Origin: Sedimentibacter sp.
GTDB lineage: Bacteria; Bacillota; Clostridia; Tissierellales; Sedimentibacteraceae
Assembly: GCA_018436705.1 (NCBI GenBank)
Contig: JAHDLA010000018.1
Coordinates: forward strand, 1 to 64,000
Direction of reading: 5' to 3'
Length of the DNA: 64,000 bases
Positions 7,637 to 16,385 of this stretch are shown piece by piece. Below the pieces are notes generated by a model, which saw nothing but the letters and a program-made list of their open reading frames with translations, was not told the DNA's origin and made no database searches. The translations under genes and the position numbers were made by a program. Positions within the stretch are counted from its first letter, which is position 1. Each line of letters begins with the position of its first letter.

Positions 7637-8041
7637 TTATCCTATTGTTACCAGTGAATCTCCCGTGCTAACCGTTGCTGATTTAGAAATATAAATTTTA
7701 TTTATTACTCCGTCCTTAGGAGATACTATCTCATTTTCCATTTTCATTGCCTCAAGTATAAATAAAATATCTCCGGATTTAACGCTTTGACCTTCTGACA
7801 CTTTAACATCCAGTATAGTGCCAGGCATTGGGGCTGATATCGTTTCGCCTTCTGTGCTATCAGATTGTACCTTTTTTACAGGTGCTGCCTGGGGAGCAGG
7901 TTCAACTGGTTTAGCAGGTTCTTTCTCAACCTGTACAGGCTGCTGTACAGGTTGATATGTAAATGCTCCTTGATTTGCACCAACCTCCTCAACTTCTACT
8001 GCATATGCTTTTCCGTTTACAGTTACATTAAATTTTTTCAT
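7637..8041 (-). CDS. biotin carboxyl carrier protein (decarboxylase/carboxyltransferase gamma-type subunit)
   Basis: A 134-residue protein: a small N-terminal beta segment (MKKFNVTVNGKAYAVEVEEV), a flexible Pro/Ala/Gln-rich linker (about 30-60) and a C-terminal biotinyl domain (about 65-134) with the biotinylation motif EAMKMEN. This is the layout of the carrier subunit of methylmalonyl-CoA and oxaloacetate decarboxylases. It carries CO2 between active sites. It is the last gene of an operon with the carboxyltransferase and a small epsilon-like subunit, and GAGGAAAAA precedes the start. Confidence 0.92.
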   Translation of the reverse strand: MKKFNVTVNGKAYAVEVEEVGANQGAFTYQPVQQPVQVEKEPAKPVEPAPQAAPVKKVQSDSTEGETISAPMPGTILDVKVSEGQSVKSGDILFILEAMKMENEIVSPKDGVINKIYISKSATVSTGDSLVTIG

Positions 8042-8052
8042 TTTTTCCTCCG

Positions 8053-8328
8053 TTATCTCATTAACTTAATTCTTCCGCTTAATGCCCATATAGAGTCAAT
8101 TTCAGAAGTTCTCTTTATATTTTTTACAATAAAATCATCAGTGCTCTTACCTAACATACATGCAATGGCAGCAGTTATGGCAGCAACAACCTCTTCTTCT
8201 TCGTCCATTAATGATAACGCTGCAGCTATTGCTGCTGTTATTTCATCTTCTTCTGCAGCAGAATAATGATCATTAATTTCAAACTTTTCGTCATTTTTAT
8301 TTTTAAATAATTTGTTTAGAAAACTCAT
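8053..8328 (-). CDS. small MmdE/OadG-C-terminal-like subunit
   Basis: A 91-residue soluble protein ending in IWALSGRIKLMR, which resembles the C-terminal domain of OadG/MmdD and the small epsilon subunit (MmdE) of Veillonella methylmalonyl-CoA decarboxylase, where it stabilises the complex. Two acidic-then-Ala/Ile segments follow one another (EEDEITAAIAAALSLM and EEEEVVAAITAAIACML), a likely internal duplication. There is no membrane helix, unlike full OadG. It lies between carboxyltransferase and carrier genes with 11-13-nt gaps. The family call is by pattern, not alignment. Confidence 0.7.
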   Translation of the reverse strand: MSFLNKLFKNKNDEKFEINDHYSAAEEDEITAAIAAALSLMDEEEEVVAAITAAIACMLGKSTDDFIVKNIKRTSEIDSIWALSGRIKLMR

Positions 8329-8341
8329 CTATTTTACCTCT

Positions 8342-9889
8342 CTACAGGGGAATATTGCCATGCTTCTTTTCTGGCTTTAAAACTCTTTTACTTGTTAACA
8401 TGTCAAATGAACTTATTATTCTTTTTCTTGTCTGTGAGGGTTCAATGACTGCATCAACATATCCTCTTGCTGCAGCAATATAAGGATTTGCAACGGTGTT
8501 TCTATATTCCTCTATTTTATTTCTGCGCGTTTTATCTTTATCTTCTGAAATTTCTATATCCTTTTTAAATATTATGTTTGCAGCACCTTCAGGTCCCATT
8601 ACTGCTATCTCCGCTGTCGGCCACGCCAATACCATATCTGCGCCTAATTCTTTATTGCACATTGCTATATAAGAACCGCCGTAGGCTTTCCTTGTAATTA
8701 CGGTAACCTTTGGAACTGTTGCCTCTGAATATGCATACAGCATCTTTGCCCCGTGTCGGATAATCCCTCCGTATTCTTGGTGAGTGCCTGGTAAAAACCC
8801 AGGAACATCCATTAATGTAAGAAGAGGAATATTGAAAGCATCACAGGTTCTTATAAATCTTGCCGCCTTGTCAGATGCGTTAATATCCAGACATCCTGCC
8901 AATGCTTTTGGCTGGCTCGCAATTACTCCTATGCTTCTTCCGTTTAATCTCATGAAACCCGTTACTATGTTCAAAGCGTAGCAAGGTTGATATTCCATAA
9001 ATTCTTTATCATCAGCAATAGAATAAATTACATCCTTCATATCATATGCTTTATTTGGATTTTCAGGTATTATATCATTCAAGGATTCATCTATTCTGTT
9101 TAAATCATCATTAACTTCCTTAGCAGGTGCTGTTTCCAAATTATTTTGCGGTAAAAATGTCAATAACTTTCTTATATGTCTCATACATTCTCCCTCTGAA
9201 TCATCAACAAAATGAGCAACACCGCTTATTGAATTGTGAGTCATTGCTCCTCCCAATTTTTCACCGGACACAACCTCACCTGTAACAGTCTTTATTACAT
9301 TCGGCCCAGTAATAAACATTTTGCTCACATTTTGGACCATAAATATAAAATCAGTCAATGCGGGAGAATAAACCGCCCCTCCGGCACACGGACCTAATAT
9401 GACAGATATTTGAGGAATAACCCCAGAAGCAAGTGTATTATTGTAAAATATTTTTCCGTATCCTGACAGAGCATCCACTCCTTCTTGAATTCTGGCGCCG
9501 CCGGAATCGTTTATACCGATCAATGGAGCTCCTACTTTTATTGCCATTTGCTGAGCTTTTACTATTTTTGCTGCATGCATTTCTCCCAATGAGCCGCCTA
9601 TGACAGTAAAATCTTGTGCATATATGTATACTAATCTACCGTCTATCGTTCCATAACCCGAAACGACCCCTTCACCCGGTGCAGATTTCTTTTCCATTCC
9701 AAAGTTTGCGCACCTATGCTCAACAAATGCATCTAGTTCCACAAAACTATTTTCATCAAGCAGCTTTGTTATTCTTTCCCTAGCTGTAAGTTTTCCGTTT
9801 TTGTGCTGTTTATCCACAGACATCTGACCGCCGCCAAGCATTATTTTTTTTGTTTTTTCTCTGAGTTCCGCTATTTTTTCGTTTGGCAA
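8342..9889 (-). CDS. mmdA: biotin-dependent acyl-CoA carboxyltransferase (methylmalonyl-CoA decarboxylase alpha / PccB family)
   Basis: Carboxyltransferase that moves CO2 between an acyl-CoA (methylmalonyl-CoA or propionyl-CoA in relatives) and carrier-bound biotin. The two crotonase-like halves show GGSLGEMHAAKI, NDSGGARIQEG and GPCAGGAVYSPA in the N half and DVPGFLPGTHQEY, KAYGGSYIAM and GPEGAANI in the C half. The start is a TTG at 9887-9889 (515 residues) because GGCAGGAGG lies just upstream; an upstream in-frame ATG at 9928 adds an odd 13-residue extension overlapping that RBS. No membrane beta subunit (MmdB) is beside it, so whether this is a sodium pump or a soluble enzyme is open. It probably works with the mutase operon at 58-62 kb. 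Confidence 0.88.
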   Translation of the reverse strand: MPNEKIAELREKTKKIMLGGGQMSVDKQHKNGKLTARERITKLLDENSFVELDAFVEHRCANFGMEKKSAPGEGVVSGYGTIDGRLVYIYAQDFTVIGGSLGEMHAAKIVKAQQMAIKVGAPLIGINDSGGARIQEGVDALSGYGKIFYNNTLASGVIPQISVILGPCAGGAVYSPALTDFIFMVQNVSKMFITGPNVIKTVTGEVVSGEKLGGAMTHNSISGVAHFVDDSEGECMRHIRKLLTFLPQNNLETAPAKEVNDDLNRIDESLNDIIPENPNKAYDMKDVIYSIADDKEFMEYQPCYALNIVTGFMRLNGRSIGVIASQPKALAGCLDINASDKAARFIRTCDAFNIPLLTLMDVPGFLPGTHQEYGGIIRHGAKMLYAYSEATVPKVTVITRKAYGGSYIAMCNKELGADMVLAWPTAEIAVMGPEGAANIIFKKDIEISEDKDKTRRNKIEEYRNTVANPYIAAARGYVDAVIEPSQTRKRIISSFDMLTSKRVLKPEKKHGNIPL

Positions 9890-9976
9890 TTTTTTCCTCC
9901 TGCCTTTCTTTACATATATGGTTGCCAATATATAAAATAATAAATTTCAACGATAAAGTCAAACATTAAATTTATT

Positions 9977-9993
9977 ACTTTGACTTTCAAAGT
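9977..9993. promoter_or_regulatory. FabT-like palindromic operator
   Basis: A perfect inverted repeat ACTTTGA-CTT-TCAAAGT overlaps the 3' end of the mmdA -10 and the predicted transcription start. The core TTTGA-N3-TCAAA is the recognised form of FabT-type MarR-family operators of fatty-acid genes in Firmicutes. The position fits a repressor site; the regulator is not in the window. Confidence 0.5.
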
Positions 9994-10019
9994 ATATTAT
10001 ATTATAAAATTCTTGTCAA
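9991..10019 (-). promoter_or_regulatory. promoter of the mmdA operon
   Basis: The minus strand has TTGACA (10014-10019), a 17-nt spacer and TATACT (9991-9996). Transcription would begin near 9984, about 95 nt before the TTG start. Confidence 0.75.
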
Positions 10020-10131
10020 TATCTTTATACTCATAGAATGTTTATTTCTTTAATATTATATACAATAAATCAATTTCCGTTGTACTGCATATATTGATAA
10101 TACAAGGATTATAATAGAAAGGTGTGTTCCT

Positions 10132-10248
10132 GTGATTATTAAGAAAAATCAATATACCAAAACAAAACCATCTAGGAATATAAATATGATTTTTAGGAAA
10201 TATGGCACTCATAATAACCTTAAAAGAAAAGAACGGAAGGTGATATAA
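10132..10248 (+). CDS. possible 38-residue basic peptide
   Basis: A GTG-started ORF of 38 codons preceded by GAAAGGTG with 7-nt spacing. The product is very rich in Lys, Arg and Asn (begins MIIKKNQYTKTKPSRN, ends KRKERKVI). Its TAA overlaps the ATG of the following peptidoglycan-binding gene (TAATG), a normal coupling arrangement. No membrane segment. I do not recognise it. It could be a real small protein or a translated leader that tunes the next gene. Confidence 0.45.
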   Translation: MIIKKNQYTKTKPSRNINMIFRKYGTHNNLKRKERKVI

Positions 10249-11174
10249 TGGAACTTCAAGTACCCGGGTTCGTCGATAAATCAATAAATGAAGAAGCTTT
10301 TCCGGGCGGTCCATTAGTTCTTGGAGATAGTGGTCCAGCCGTCCTAAATACAAAAAATGCTTTGAATGCTATATCTGTTAATTTTCCTTCTATTCCTAAA
10401 ATATCTCCTATAACGCCAACATTTGATGAATCAATGGAGATTGCCGTTAAACAGTTTCAACATATATTTAATCTGCCTGTAACAGGAATAATAGACAAAA
10501 TAACATGGTATGAAATAAGAAAAGTATTTTCTGCTGTAAAGAAACTTGCTCAAACAACTGCAGACAACTCTCTGGCTGCTGAAATACTGCCAAACTTAGA
10601 GAATAGCAATGAAGCTCTTGAAGTTAGTCCAAAAGTTCAGCTTGTGCAATATTTCTTAAATGTATTTTCAGCTTATCATTCATCCATACCTGCCGTAGAT
10701 ATAAATGGCATGTTGAATACCAAGACTATAAATTCGATAACAGAATTTCAAAAAACATTTAATATTCCAGTAACCGGAGAAATCGACAGTGAAACCTGGA
10801 ACAATATGTATTACAGCATGCAGGGGATACTTAACACTTTGCCGCCTACTGCTATTTCGCTTCCCGCGCTCTTATATCCGGGTGAAACATACAGCGAAGG
10901 TTCAGAAGGCTCCGAAGTTTATATTATGCAACAGTACTTAGAATTTATTTCAAATGCTATTCCTGACATTCCTTCTATAGATCCTACTGGTACATTTGAT
11001 TCTAACACAACTGAATCTGTAATTGCTTTTCAAACTATGTACGGGATAACACCTACCGGTATAATAGAACAGCAAACTTGGAATAAAATTGTGGATGTAT
11101 ACAGACAGCTTAGATTTTCAGACAATAGATCGGCAAGTCAACTTACAGACACTGTTCTTGAACAAACTGAATGA
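10248..11174 (+). CDS. protein of three peptidoglycan-binding repeats
   Basis: A 308-residue protein made almost entirely of three PG_binding_1-type modules (about 18-100, 115-190, 210-300). Each has a Gly-rich start, a LQ..LN-type helix, FPSIP/IPAVD, and a closing motif such as AVKQFQHIFNLPVTGIID..TW. There is no signal peptide or membrane segment and no catalytic domain. GGAAGGTGATATA precedes the ATG. It is followed within 14 nt by a larger relative with an added SpoIID-like domain. The lack of a signal suggests action inside the mother cell or release on lysis, for example in spore-cortex biology (inference). Confidence 0.85.
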   Translation: MELQVPGFVDKSINEEAFPGGPLVLGDSGPAVLNTKNALNAISVNFPSIPKISPITPTFDESMEIAVKQFQHIFNLPVTGIIDKITWYEIRKVFSAVKKLAQTTADNSLAAEILPNLENSNEALEVSPKVQLVQYFLNVFSAYHSSIPAVDINGMLNTKTINSITEFQKTFNIPVTGEIDSETWNNMYYSMQGILNTLPPTAISLPALLYPGETYSEGSEGSEVYIMQQYLEFISNAIPDIPSIDPTGTFDSNTTESVIAFQTMYGITPTGIIEQQTWNKIVDVYRQLRFSDNRSASQLTDTVLEQTE

Positions 11175-11187
11175 AACGAGGTAATTT

Positions 11188-12597
11188 ATGAGTACACCTG
11201 AATCTAATATAATAATACCTGCACAAACTCTTCCTCATGTGATTGTTCCTTTTCCACTGGAAATAACTGTACATCTGGGTTCACCTGATGATAAAAGTGC
11301 ATTAAATGTTACAGTGCCGTATATAGATTATATAAAGAATGTTGCTTCCAGCGAGTTGTATCCTACCTGGCCGGAAGAAGCACTCAGAGCAAACATTTAT
11401 GCTATAATATCAACTACTATGAACAGAGTTTTTACTGAATGGTACAGAGCAAGAGGCTACGATTTTGACATTACCAGCTCTCCTCAATATGATCAGGCAT
11501 ACGTTCCAAACAGAGGTATATTCAGCAATATTTCAGACTTAACTAATGAAATATTCGACCAATATATTATAAGGTCCGGACACGTGGAGCCTTTATTTGC
11601 CGTATTTTGTGATGGACGAGAGGTCCAATGTGAGGGCCTTCTTCAGTGGGGAACCGTAGACTTAGCAAATCAAGGCTTCAATGCTTTAGATATTTTAAAG
11701 TACTATTACGGTGATGATATTCTTCTTGTTGAAAGCAATATCCCTACAACTACAACAGAAACATATCCCGGTTCACAATTGAAGCTTGGCGATTCTGGAA
11801 TATCAGTATTCCGAATGCAGCATTCGTTAAATAAAATTTCCGAAAACTATCCTGCTATTCCCACCGTGGATATTACCGGTTACTTTGATGAAAAAACAGA
11901 AGAAGCCGTAAAGGTATTTCAAGAAGTTTTTGGTCTTCCCGTTACAGGAATTGTTGACATGGAAACATGGTACTTTATCAGAAGAATCTATGTAGCTGTC
12001 GAAAGGCTGTATGAATTAAATACAGAGGGTTTATCGCAACAAGAACTGTTGGATTTGTATGCGAATGTTATTTTAGAAGAAGGAAATCGTCCTGTTGTTG
12101 CACTGCTCCAATATTTTTTAAATGTACTTTCCTCTGTTTATCCTGCAATTCCTGCTGTGACAATTGACTCTTATTATGGCCCCGAAACTACTGATGCTGT
12201 TAAAGTTTTTCAAGAAATAATGGGTTTGCCTCCTTCCGGCATAGTAGATCTCAAAACATGGGATGAGATCTACAAGGCTGTTTATGTAATTTTGACAAAT
12301 GTTCCTGTAGAAGATATCTACCTTCCTCTCATCAATTTTATGGGAATAGAATATAGAGAAGGTATGAATGAAATATATCCGGGAATTCTTATATTAGACA
12401 TAATGCTGAATTATCTGTCTACTAAAATACCGGAAATACCTGCCGTCAAAATAGATGGAAATTTTGGTGAAGATAAAGCTGCTGCTGTAAGAGTATTTCA
12501 AGAGCTATATGGTTTAGAGCCCACAGGGGTTGTAGATGCGCAAACTTGGAACATGATAATGAATATATACAGAAATTTCAGATATGCTGAAACTTAA
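11188..12597 (+). CDS. SpoIID-like domain protein with three peptidoglycan-binding repeats
   Basis: A 469-residue protein. Residues ~20-180 resemble the SpoIID/LytB domain: YIDYIKNVASSELYPTWP, with Glu in the position of the SpoIID catalytic acid, then EALRANIYAIIS and a closing GLLQWGTVDLANQGFNALDIL, the counterpart of the usual SQWGA..MA motif. SpoIID is a lytic transglycosylase of engulfment. Three PG_binding_1-like modules follow (about 190-275, 300-370, 390-465). No signal peptide is seen. It is a clear paralogue of the protein at 14912-16366. Proposed role: remodelling of spore or vegetative peptidoglycan; activity is untested. Confidence 0.82.
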   Translation: MSTPESNIIIPAQTLPHVIVPFPLEITVHLGSPDDKSALNVTVPYIDYIKNVASSELYPTWPEEALRANIYAIISTTMNRVFTEWYRARGYDFDITSSPQYDQAYVPNRGIFSNISDLTNEIFDQYIIRSGHVEPLFAVFCDGREVQCEGLLQWGTVDLANQGFNALDILKYYYGDDILLVESNIPTTTTETYPGSQLKLGDSGISVFRMQHSLNKISENYPAIPTVDITGYFDEKTEEAVKVFQEVFGLPVTGIVDMETWYFIRRIYVAVERLYELNTEGLSQQELLDLYANVILEEGNRPVVALLQYFLNVLSSVYPAIPAVTIDSYYGPETTDAVKVFQEIMGLPPSGIVDLKTWDEIYKAVYVILTNVPVEDIYLPLINFMGIEYREGMNEIYPGILILDIMLNYLSTKIPEIPAVKIDGNFGEDKAAAVRVFQELYGLEPTGVVDAQTWNMIMNIYRNFRYAET

Positions 12598-12612
12598 TGT
12601 TTTTCAGTAACA

Positions 12613-12637
12613 AGAGTGCTAAGCGCTCTTTTTTTAT
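12613..12637 (+). terminator. terminator of the peptidoglycan-binding gene pair
   Basis: AGAGTGC-TAA-GCGCTCT forms a 7-bp stem with one G-T pair, followed by TTTTTTTATT. It lies 15 nt past the stop codon. Confidence 0.85.
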
Positions 12638-12721
12638 TAGGAAATCCCCTATATGGCATGCGGAATCAAAATACAAAGTTCCCTGACGTAAGCTGTGCAA
12701 CAATTTTTTATATTGAAGCTA

Positions 12722-12749
12722 TTGACAAATATAAATCATTTGCTAAAAT
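12722..12749 (+). promoter_or_regulatory. htpG promoter
   Basis: TTGACA (12722-12727), a 16-nt spacer and TAAAAT (12744-12749). The CIRCE element begins 11 nt later, at the expected transcription start. Confidence 0.8.
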
Positions 12750-12759
12750 AATAGTATAG

Positions 12760-12786
12760 CTAGCACTCATTTGTATCGAGTGCTAA
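12760..12786. promoter_or_regulatory. CIRCE element (HrcA operator)
   Basis: CTAGCACTC-N9-GAGTGCTAA matches the CIRCE consensus TTAGCACTC-N9-GAGTGCTAA with one change in the outermost part. It lies between the promoter and htpG, so HrcA should repress htpG until heat or protein stress. Confidence 0.93.
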
Positions 12787-12838
12787 CAAACGCACGATTT
12801 AATTACAAACAAGCTATAAATAAAGGAAGGGATGTATT

Positions 12839-14716
12839 ATGGCAAAAAAACAATTTAAATCTGAATCTAAAAGGCTTCTTGATCTTATGATTAATTCAAT
12901 TTACACACACAAGGAAATTTTTTTGAGAGAGCTTATTTCAAATGCAAGTGATGCAATTGATAAAAGCTACTATAAATCTTTGACAGATAGCAGTATAGAA
13001 TTTAATAAGGATGATTTTTACATAAGAATTTCTCTAAATGAAGATGACCGGACTCTAAAAATATCTGATTCAGGAATAGGCATGGCAAAAGAAGAATTGG
13101 ATTCAAACCTTGGAACAATTGCAAAAAGCGGATCTTTTGATTTCAAGTTAAACAGTGAAGTAAAGGAAGGCGTTGATATTATAGGACAATTCGGAGTAGG
13201 ATTTTATTCTGCTTTTATGGTTGCTGAAAAAGTAACCGTAATAAGCAAGGCACTAGGTTCAGAGGAAGCGTATAAATGGCAGTCTAACGGTACAGACGGC
13301 TATACGATAACTCCATGCGAAAAAGAAACAACAGGCACAGACATAATAATAACGATAAAGAAAAATACAGATGATGGAAATTATGATGAATTTCTTGATC
13401 CGTACAATATAAAATCGCTTGTAAAAAAATATTCTAACTTCATTAAATATCCTATAAAAATGATGATGAAGAAAAGAAAATTGAAAGAAGGAACCGAAAA
13501 TGAATATGAAGATTATTTCGAAGATGAAATATTAAACAGCATGGTTCCTATATGGAGAAAAAACAAAAGCGAGCTAAAACCTGAAGATTATGAAAATTTC
13601 TACATGGATAAACATTTTGGCTTTGAAAAGCCTCTAAAATACACTCACGTAAGTGTTGAAGGAATTACCAGCTACAATGCATTACTATATATTCCGTCAA
13701 GGGCGCCTTTTGATTTCTATACAAAAGAATTTGAAAAAGGTCTGGAACTATACTCAAACGGAGTACTTATAATGAATAAATGCAGCGACCTTCTTCCAGA
13801 TTATTTTGGGTTTGTTCAAGGGCTGGTGGATTCGGCTGATTTGACACTTAATATTTCAAGAGAAACTCTGCAGCACGACAGGCAGCTACAATTCATTGCC
13901 AAGAAAATAAAAGAAAAAATAAAAAGTGAGCTTCTGGCAATGCTAAAGGACGATAGAGAAAACTATCTTAAGTTTTTTGAAAACTTCGGCAAATCCTTAA
14001 AATACGGGTTGTATAGTGAATGGGGAGCAAACAAAGAAACTCTGCAAGATCTGGTTATGTTCTATTCTTCAACAGAGAAAGCACTGGTAACATTAGATGA
14101 ATATGTGTCCAGAATGAAAGAAGACCAAAAATACATTTATTATGCTTCAGGAGAAAATGTAAACACCATTGCCAAACTTCCTCAGACAGAGCTTGCAACT
14201 GACAAAGGCTATGAAATACTTTTCTTTACAGATGAAATTGATGAGTTCTCAATTAAGGTACTTTCGAAATACAAAGAAAAAGAATTTAAGAACGTATCAA
14301 GTGCAGATTTAGATTTAAAATCAGATGATGATAATAAAAGTACAGAAGAAAATATCGATATATTTAATTATATGAAGGAAGCTTTGTCAGATAAGGTTAA
14401 AGAAGTAAGAGCCTCAAAAAGATTAAAAACTCATCCCGTATGCCTGGCTACCGAAGGCGAACTATCGATTGAGATGGAGAAGGTGCTTAAAGCCATGCCA
14501 GACAATATGGCCGGTAATATTCACGCGGAAAAAATACTGGAAATAAACACAGACCATCAAATGTTTGAAAAAATCAAACAGTATTACCAAGATGACAAAG
14601 AAAAGCTGAAAGTACTGTCTAATGTATTGTATGACCAAGCACTTCTTATTGAAGGACTAGCAATTGAAGACCCTGTACAATATGCAAATAACGTATATGA
14701 GCTTATTGAAAAATAA
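12839..14716 (+). CDS. htpG: HtpG chaperone (bacterial Hsp90)
   Basis: ATP-dependent dimeric chaperone that remodels late-folding client proteins. The 625-residue product begins with the GHKL ATPase domain: [33 protein letters not shown] and [11 protein letters not shown]. The middle domain carries [12 protein letters not shown] with the catalytic-loop Arg, and a C-terminal dimerisation domain follows. The length is normal. AAGGAAGGGATGT precedes the start. It is flanked by two SpoIID-like/peptidoglycan-binding paralogues but has its own promoter, CIRCE site and terminator, so it is an independent heat-shock unit. Confidence 0.97.
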   Translation: MAKKQFKSESKRLLDLMINSIYTHKEIFLRELISNASDAIDKSYYKSLTDSSIEFNKDDFYIRISLNEDDRTLKISDSGIGMAKEELDSNLGTIAKSGSFDFKLNSEVKEGVDIIGQFGVGFYSAFMVAEKVTVISKALGSEEAYKWQSNGTDGYTITPCEKETTGTDIIITIKKNTDDGNYDEFLDPYNIKSLVKKYSNFIKYPIKMMMKKRKLKEGTENEYEDYFEDEILNSMVPIWRKNKSELKPEDYENFYMDKHFGFEKPLKYTHVSVEGITSYNALLYIPSRAPFDFYTKEFEKGLELYSNGVLIMNKCSDLLPDYFGFVQGLVDSADLTLNISRETLQHDRQLQFIAKKIKEKIKSELLAMLKDDRENYLKFFENFGKSLKYGLYSEWGANKETLQDLVMFYSSTEKALVTLDEYVSRMKEDQKYIYYASGENVNTIAKLPQTELATDKGYEILFFTDEIDEFSIKVLSKYKEKEFKNVSSADLDLKSDDDNKSTEENIDIFNYMKEALSDKVKEVRASKRLKTHPVCLATEGELSIEMEKVLKAMPDNMAGNIHAEKILEINTDHQMFEKIKQYYQDDKEKLKVLSNVLYDQALLIEGLAIEDPVQYANNVYELIEK

Positions 14717-14735
14717 TAATCATACATTATAAAAT

Positions 14736-14771
14736 AAGAACTTAGGTTGAAGCTACGGCCTAGGTTCTTTT
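14736..14771 (+). terminator. htpG terminator
   Basis: AGAACTTAGGT pairs (with G-T wobbles) with GCCTAGGTTCT around a short loop, followed by TTTTAAAT, 20 nt past the htpG stop. Confidence 0.75.
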
Positions 14772-14911
14772 AAATACTTTCTCTATTTTATCTCTGCCTT
14801 ATCTTGCAATTATAACCTAATTTTATTTTTATGGATTATTATACCAAAATAATCTCAATATTTTATTCATAACATATATTAATAAGGTAGAATAAATTTT
14901 AGAGGTAAACA

Positions 14912-16366
14912 ATGATATATAGAAATTCTGAAATCAGTAATATAGATGTAAAATATCAAAATTTCATACCAGGTGGTCCTCCTGCAAATTTTGTTATAAT
15001 TCCAGAATATATAACAGTTCATCTTGGCAATCCCGATGAAGAAGCAGAAAATATAACAGTTCCTTATATTAATTATATCAAAAATGTTGCATCCTCTGAG
15101 CTTTATCCCACATGGCCGGAGGAGGCATTAAGAGCTAATATTTACGCCATAGTATCTTTTACTCTTAACAAAGTAGTTCTTGAATGGTATCGTTCAAGAG
15201 GGTATGATTTTGACATTACAAATTCAACTCTACTAGACCAGGCATATGTTAAAAACAGGGGTATTTATGACAACATAAGCAGCATTACAGATGAGATATT
15301 TAATCATTACGTAGTCAAGGGCGAACAAGTCATACCCTTTTCAACTAAATATTGTGATGGCAGAATTTCACAGTGTGACGGACTATCTCAGTGGGCTACA
15401 GTTGATTTGGCAAACAGCGGTTATTCCGCAATAGATATTTTAAAATATTTTTATGGCGAAGATATTTCAATCAAAACAGACACTCCTGTAGGAGGCATAG
15501 GATTGACATTTCCAGGTAAACCTCTCATGTTAGGTGATTCAAGCATTATAGTACTAAGAGATCAATTAGCATTAAACAGAATATCTGATAATTTCCCTGC
15601 TCTTCCAAAAATCCCCGTCACCAGCGGATACTTTGATGAGTATACCGAAACATCAGTCAAAGAATTTCAAAGAATATTTAATTTGCCGGTTACAGGCATC
15701 ATTGACCAAGCAACATTTTATAAAATACGGGAGATTTATGTAGCAGTTACTGAATTATCCGAATTAACTGCGGCAGGATCAATTTTTGAAGAAATTTACG
15801 GCATAACAATCGGTACTTTATTACAGGGCGATATACGCCCACGAGCAACATATTTGCAATATATTTTGTATGTTTTATCTCTTTATTATGATAGCATTCC
15901 GCCAATTTATCTTACCGGCATATTTGATGAACCGACAAGACTGGGAGTAATAGAATTTCAAAAAATAGTAGGCCTTCCTGCTACAGGTATTGTAGATACG
16001 GAAACATGGAATAAACTATATGAAGCGATCCGCGGTGTATTTACTGCACTTCCCACTGAAGAAGTTTACTTACCATATTTCAGGTACCCAAGCATTGAAT
16101 TTGTTAAAGGAATGGGACTGGAACGACCAGGTGTTTCATTTATACAGCAAATGCTGTCTTATATATCATTGACGATACCATCGATACCTCCTGTACCAGA
16201 AAACGGAATATTTGGCGAAGAAACAGAAAAAGCAGTTATAGCCTTTCAAAACCTTTTTGGTCTTGAACCAACCGGAACAGTCAATGAAGCCACCTGGAAT
16301 GAATTGAGCCGAGTCTACAGAGAACAAAGATATGCCGGAATAATTGCCCCGCAAGATACGGTTTAA
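14912..16366 (+). CDS. SpoIID-like domain protein with three peptidoglycan-binding repeats (paralogue)
   Basis: A 484-residue paralogue of the 11188-12597 product. The N-terminal SpoIID-like domain (about 30-195) has NVASSELYPTWPEEALRANI and GLSQWATVDLANSGYSAIDIL, the latter even closer to the SpoIID SQWGA motif. Three PG_binding_1-like repeats follow (about 205-285, 310-385, 405-475). No signal peptide. AGAGGTAAACA precedes the ATG. It is monocistronic, with a terminator at 16386-16421. No obvious sigma-A promoter was seen in the 140 nt upstream, so a sporulation sigma factor is possible (inference). Confidence 0.82.
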   Translation: MIYRNSEISNIDVKYQNFIPGGPPANFVIIPEYITVHLGNPDEEAENITVPYINYIKNVASSELYPTWPEEALRANIYAIVSFTLNKVVLEWYRSRGYDFDITNSTLLDQAYVKNRGIYDNISSITDEIFNHYVVKGEQVIPFSTKYCDGRISQCDGLSQWATVDLANSGYSAIDILKYFYGEDISIKTDTPVGGIGLTFPGKPLMLGDSSIIVLRDQLALNRISDNFPALPKIPVTSGYFDEYTETSVKEFQRIFNLPVTGIIDQATFYKIREIYVAVTELSELTAAGSIFEEIYGITIGTLLQGDIRPRATYLQYILYVLSLYYDSIPPIYLTGIFDEPTRLGVIEFQKIVGLPATGIVDTETWNKLYEAIRGVFTALPTEEVYLPYFRYPSIEFVKGMGLERPGVSFIQQMLSYISLTIPSIPPVPENGIFGEETEKAVIAFQNLFGLEPTGTVNEATWNELSRVYREQRYAGIIAPQDTV

Positions 16367-16385
16367 TTGTAATCAAACAAACTAA

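Noticed and set aside
10042..10353. Minus-strand ORF of 103 codons upstream of and overlapping the first peptidoglycan-binding gene
   Set aside because: It overlaps a well-supported plus-strand gene and the coupled small ORF, has no good RBS, and the product has no recognisable domain.
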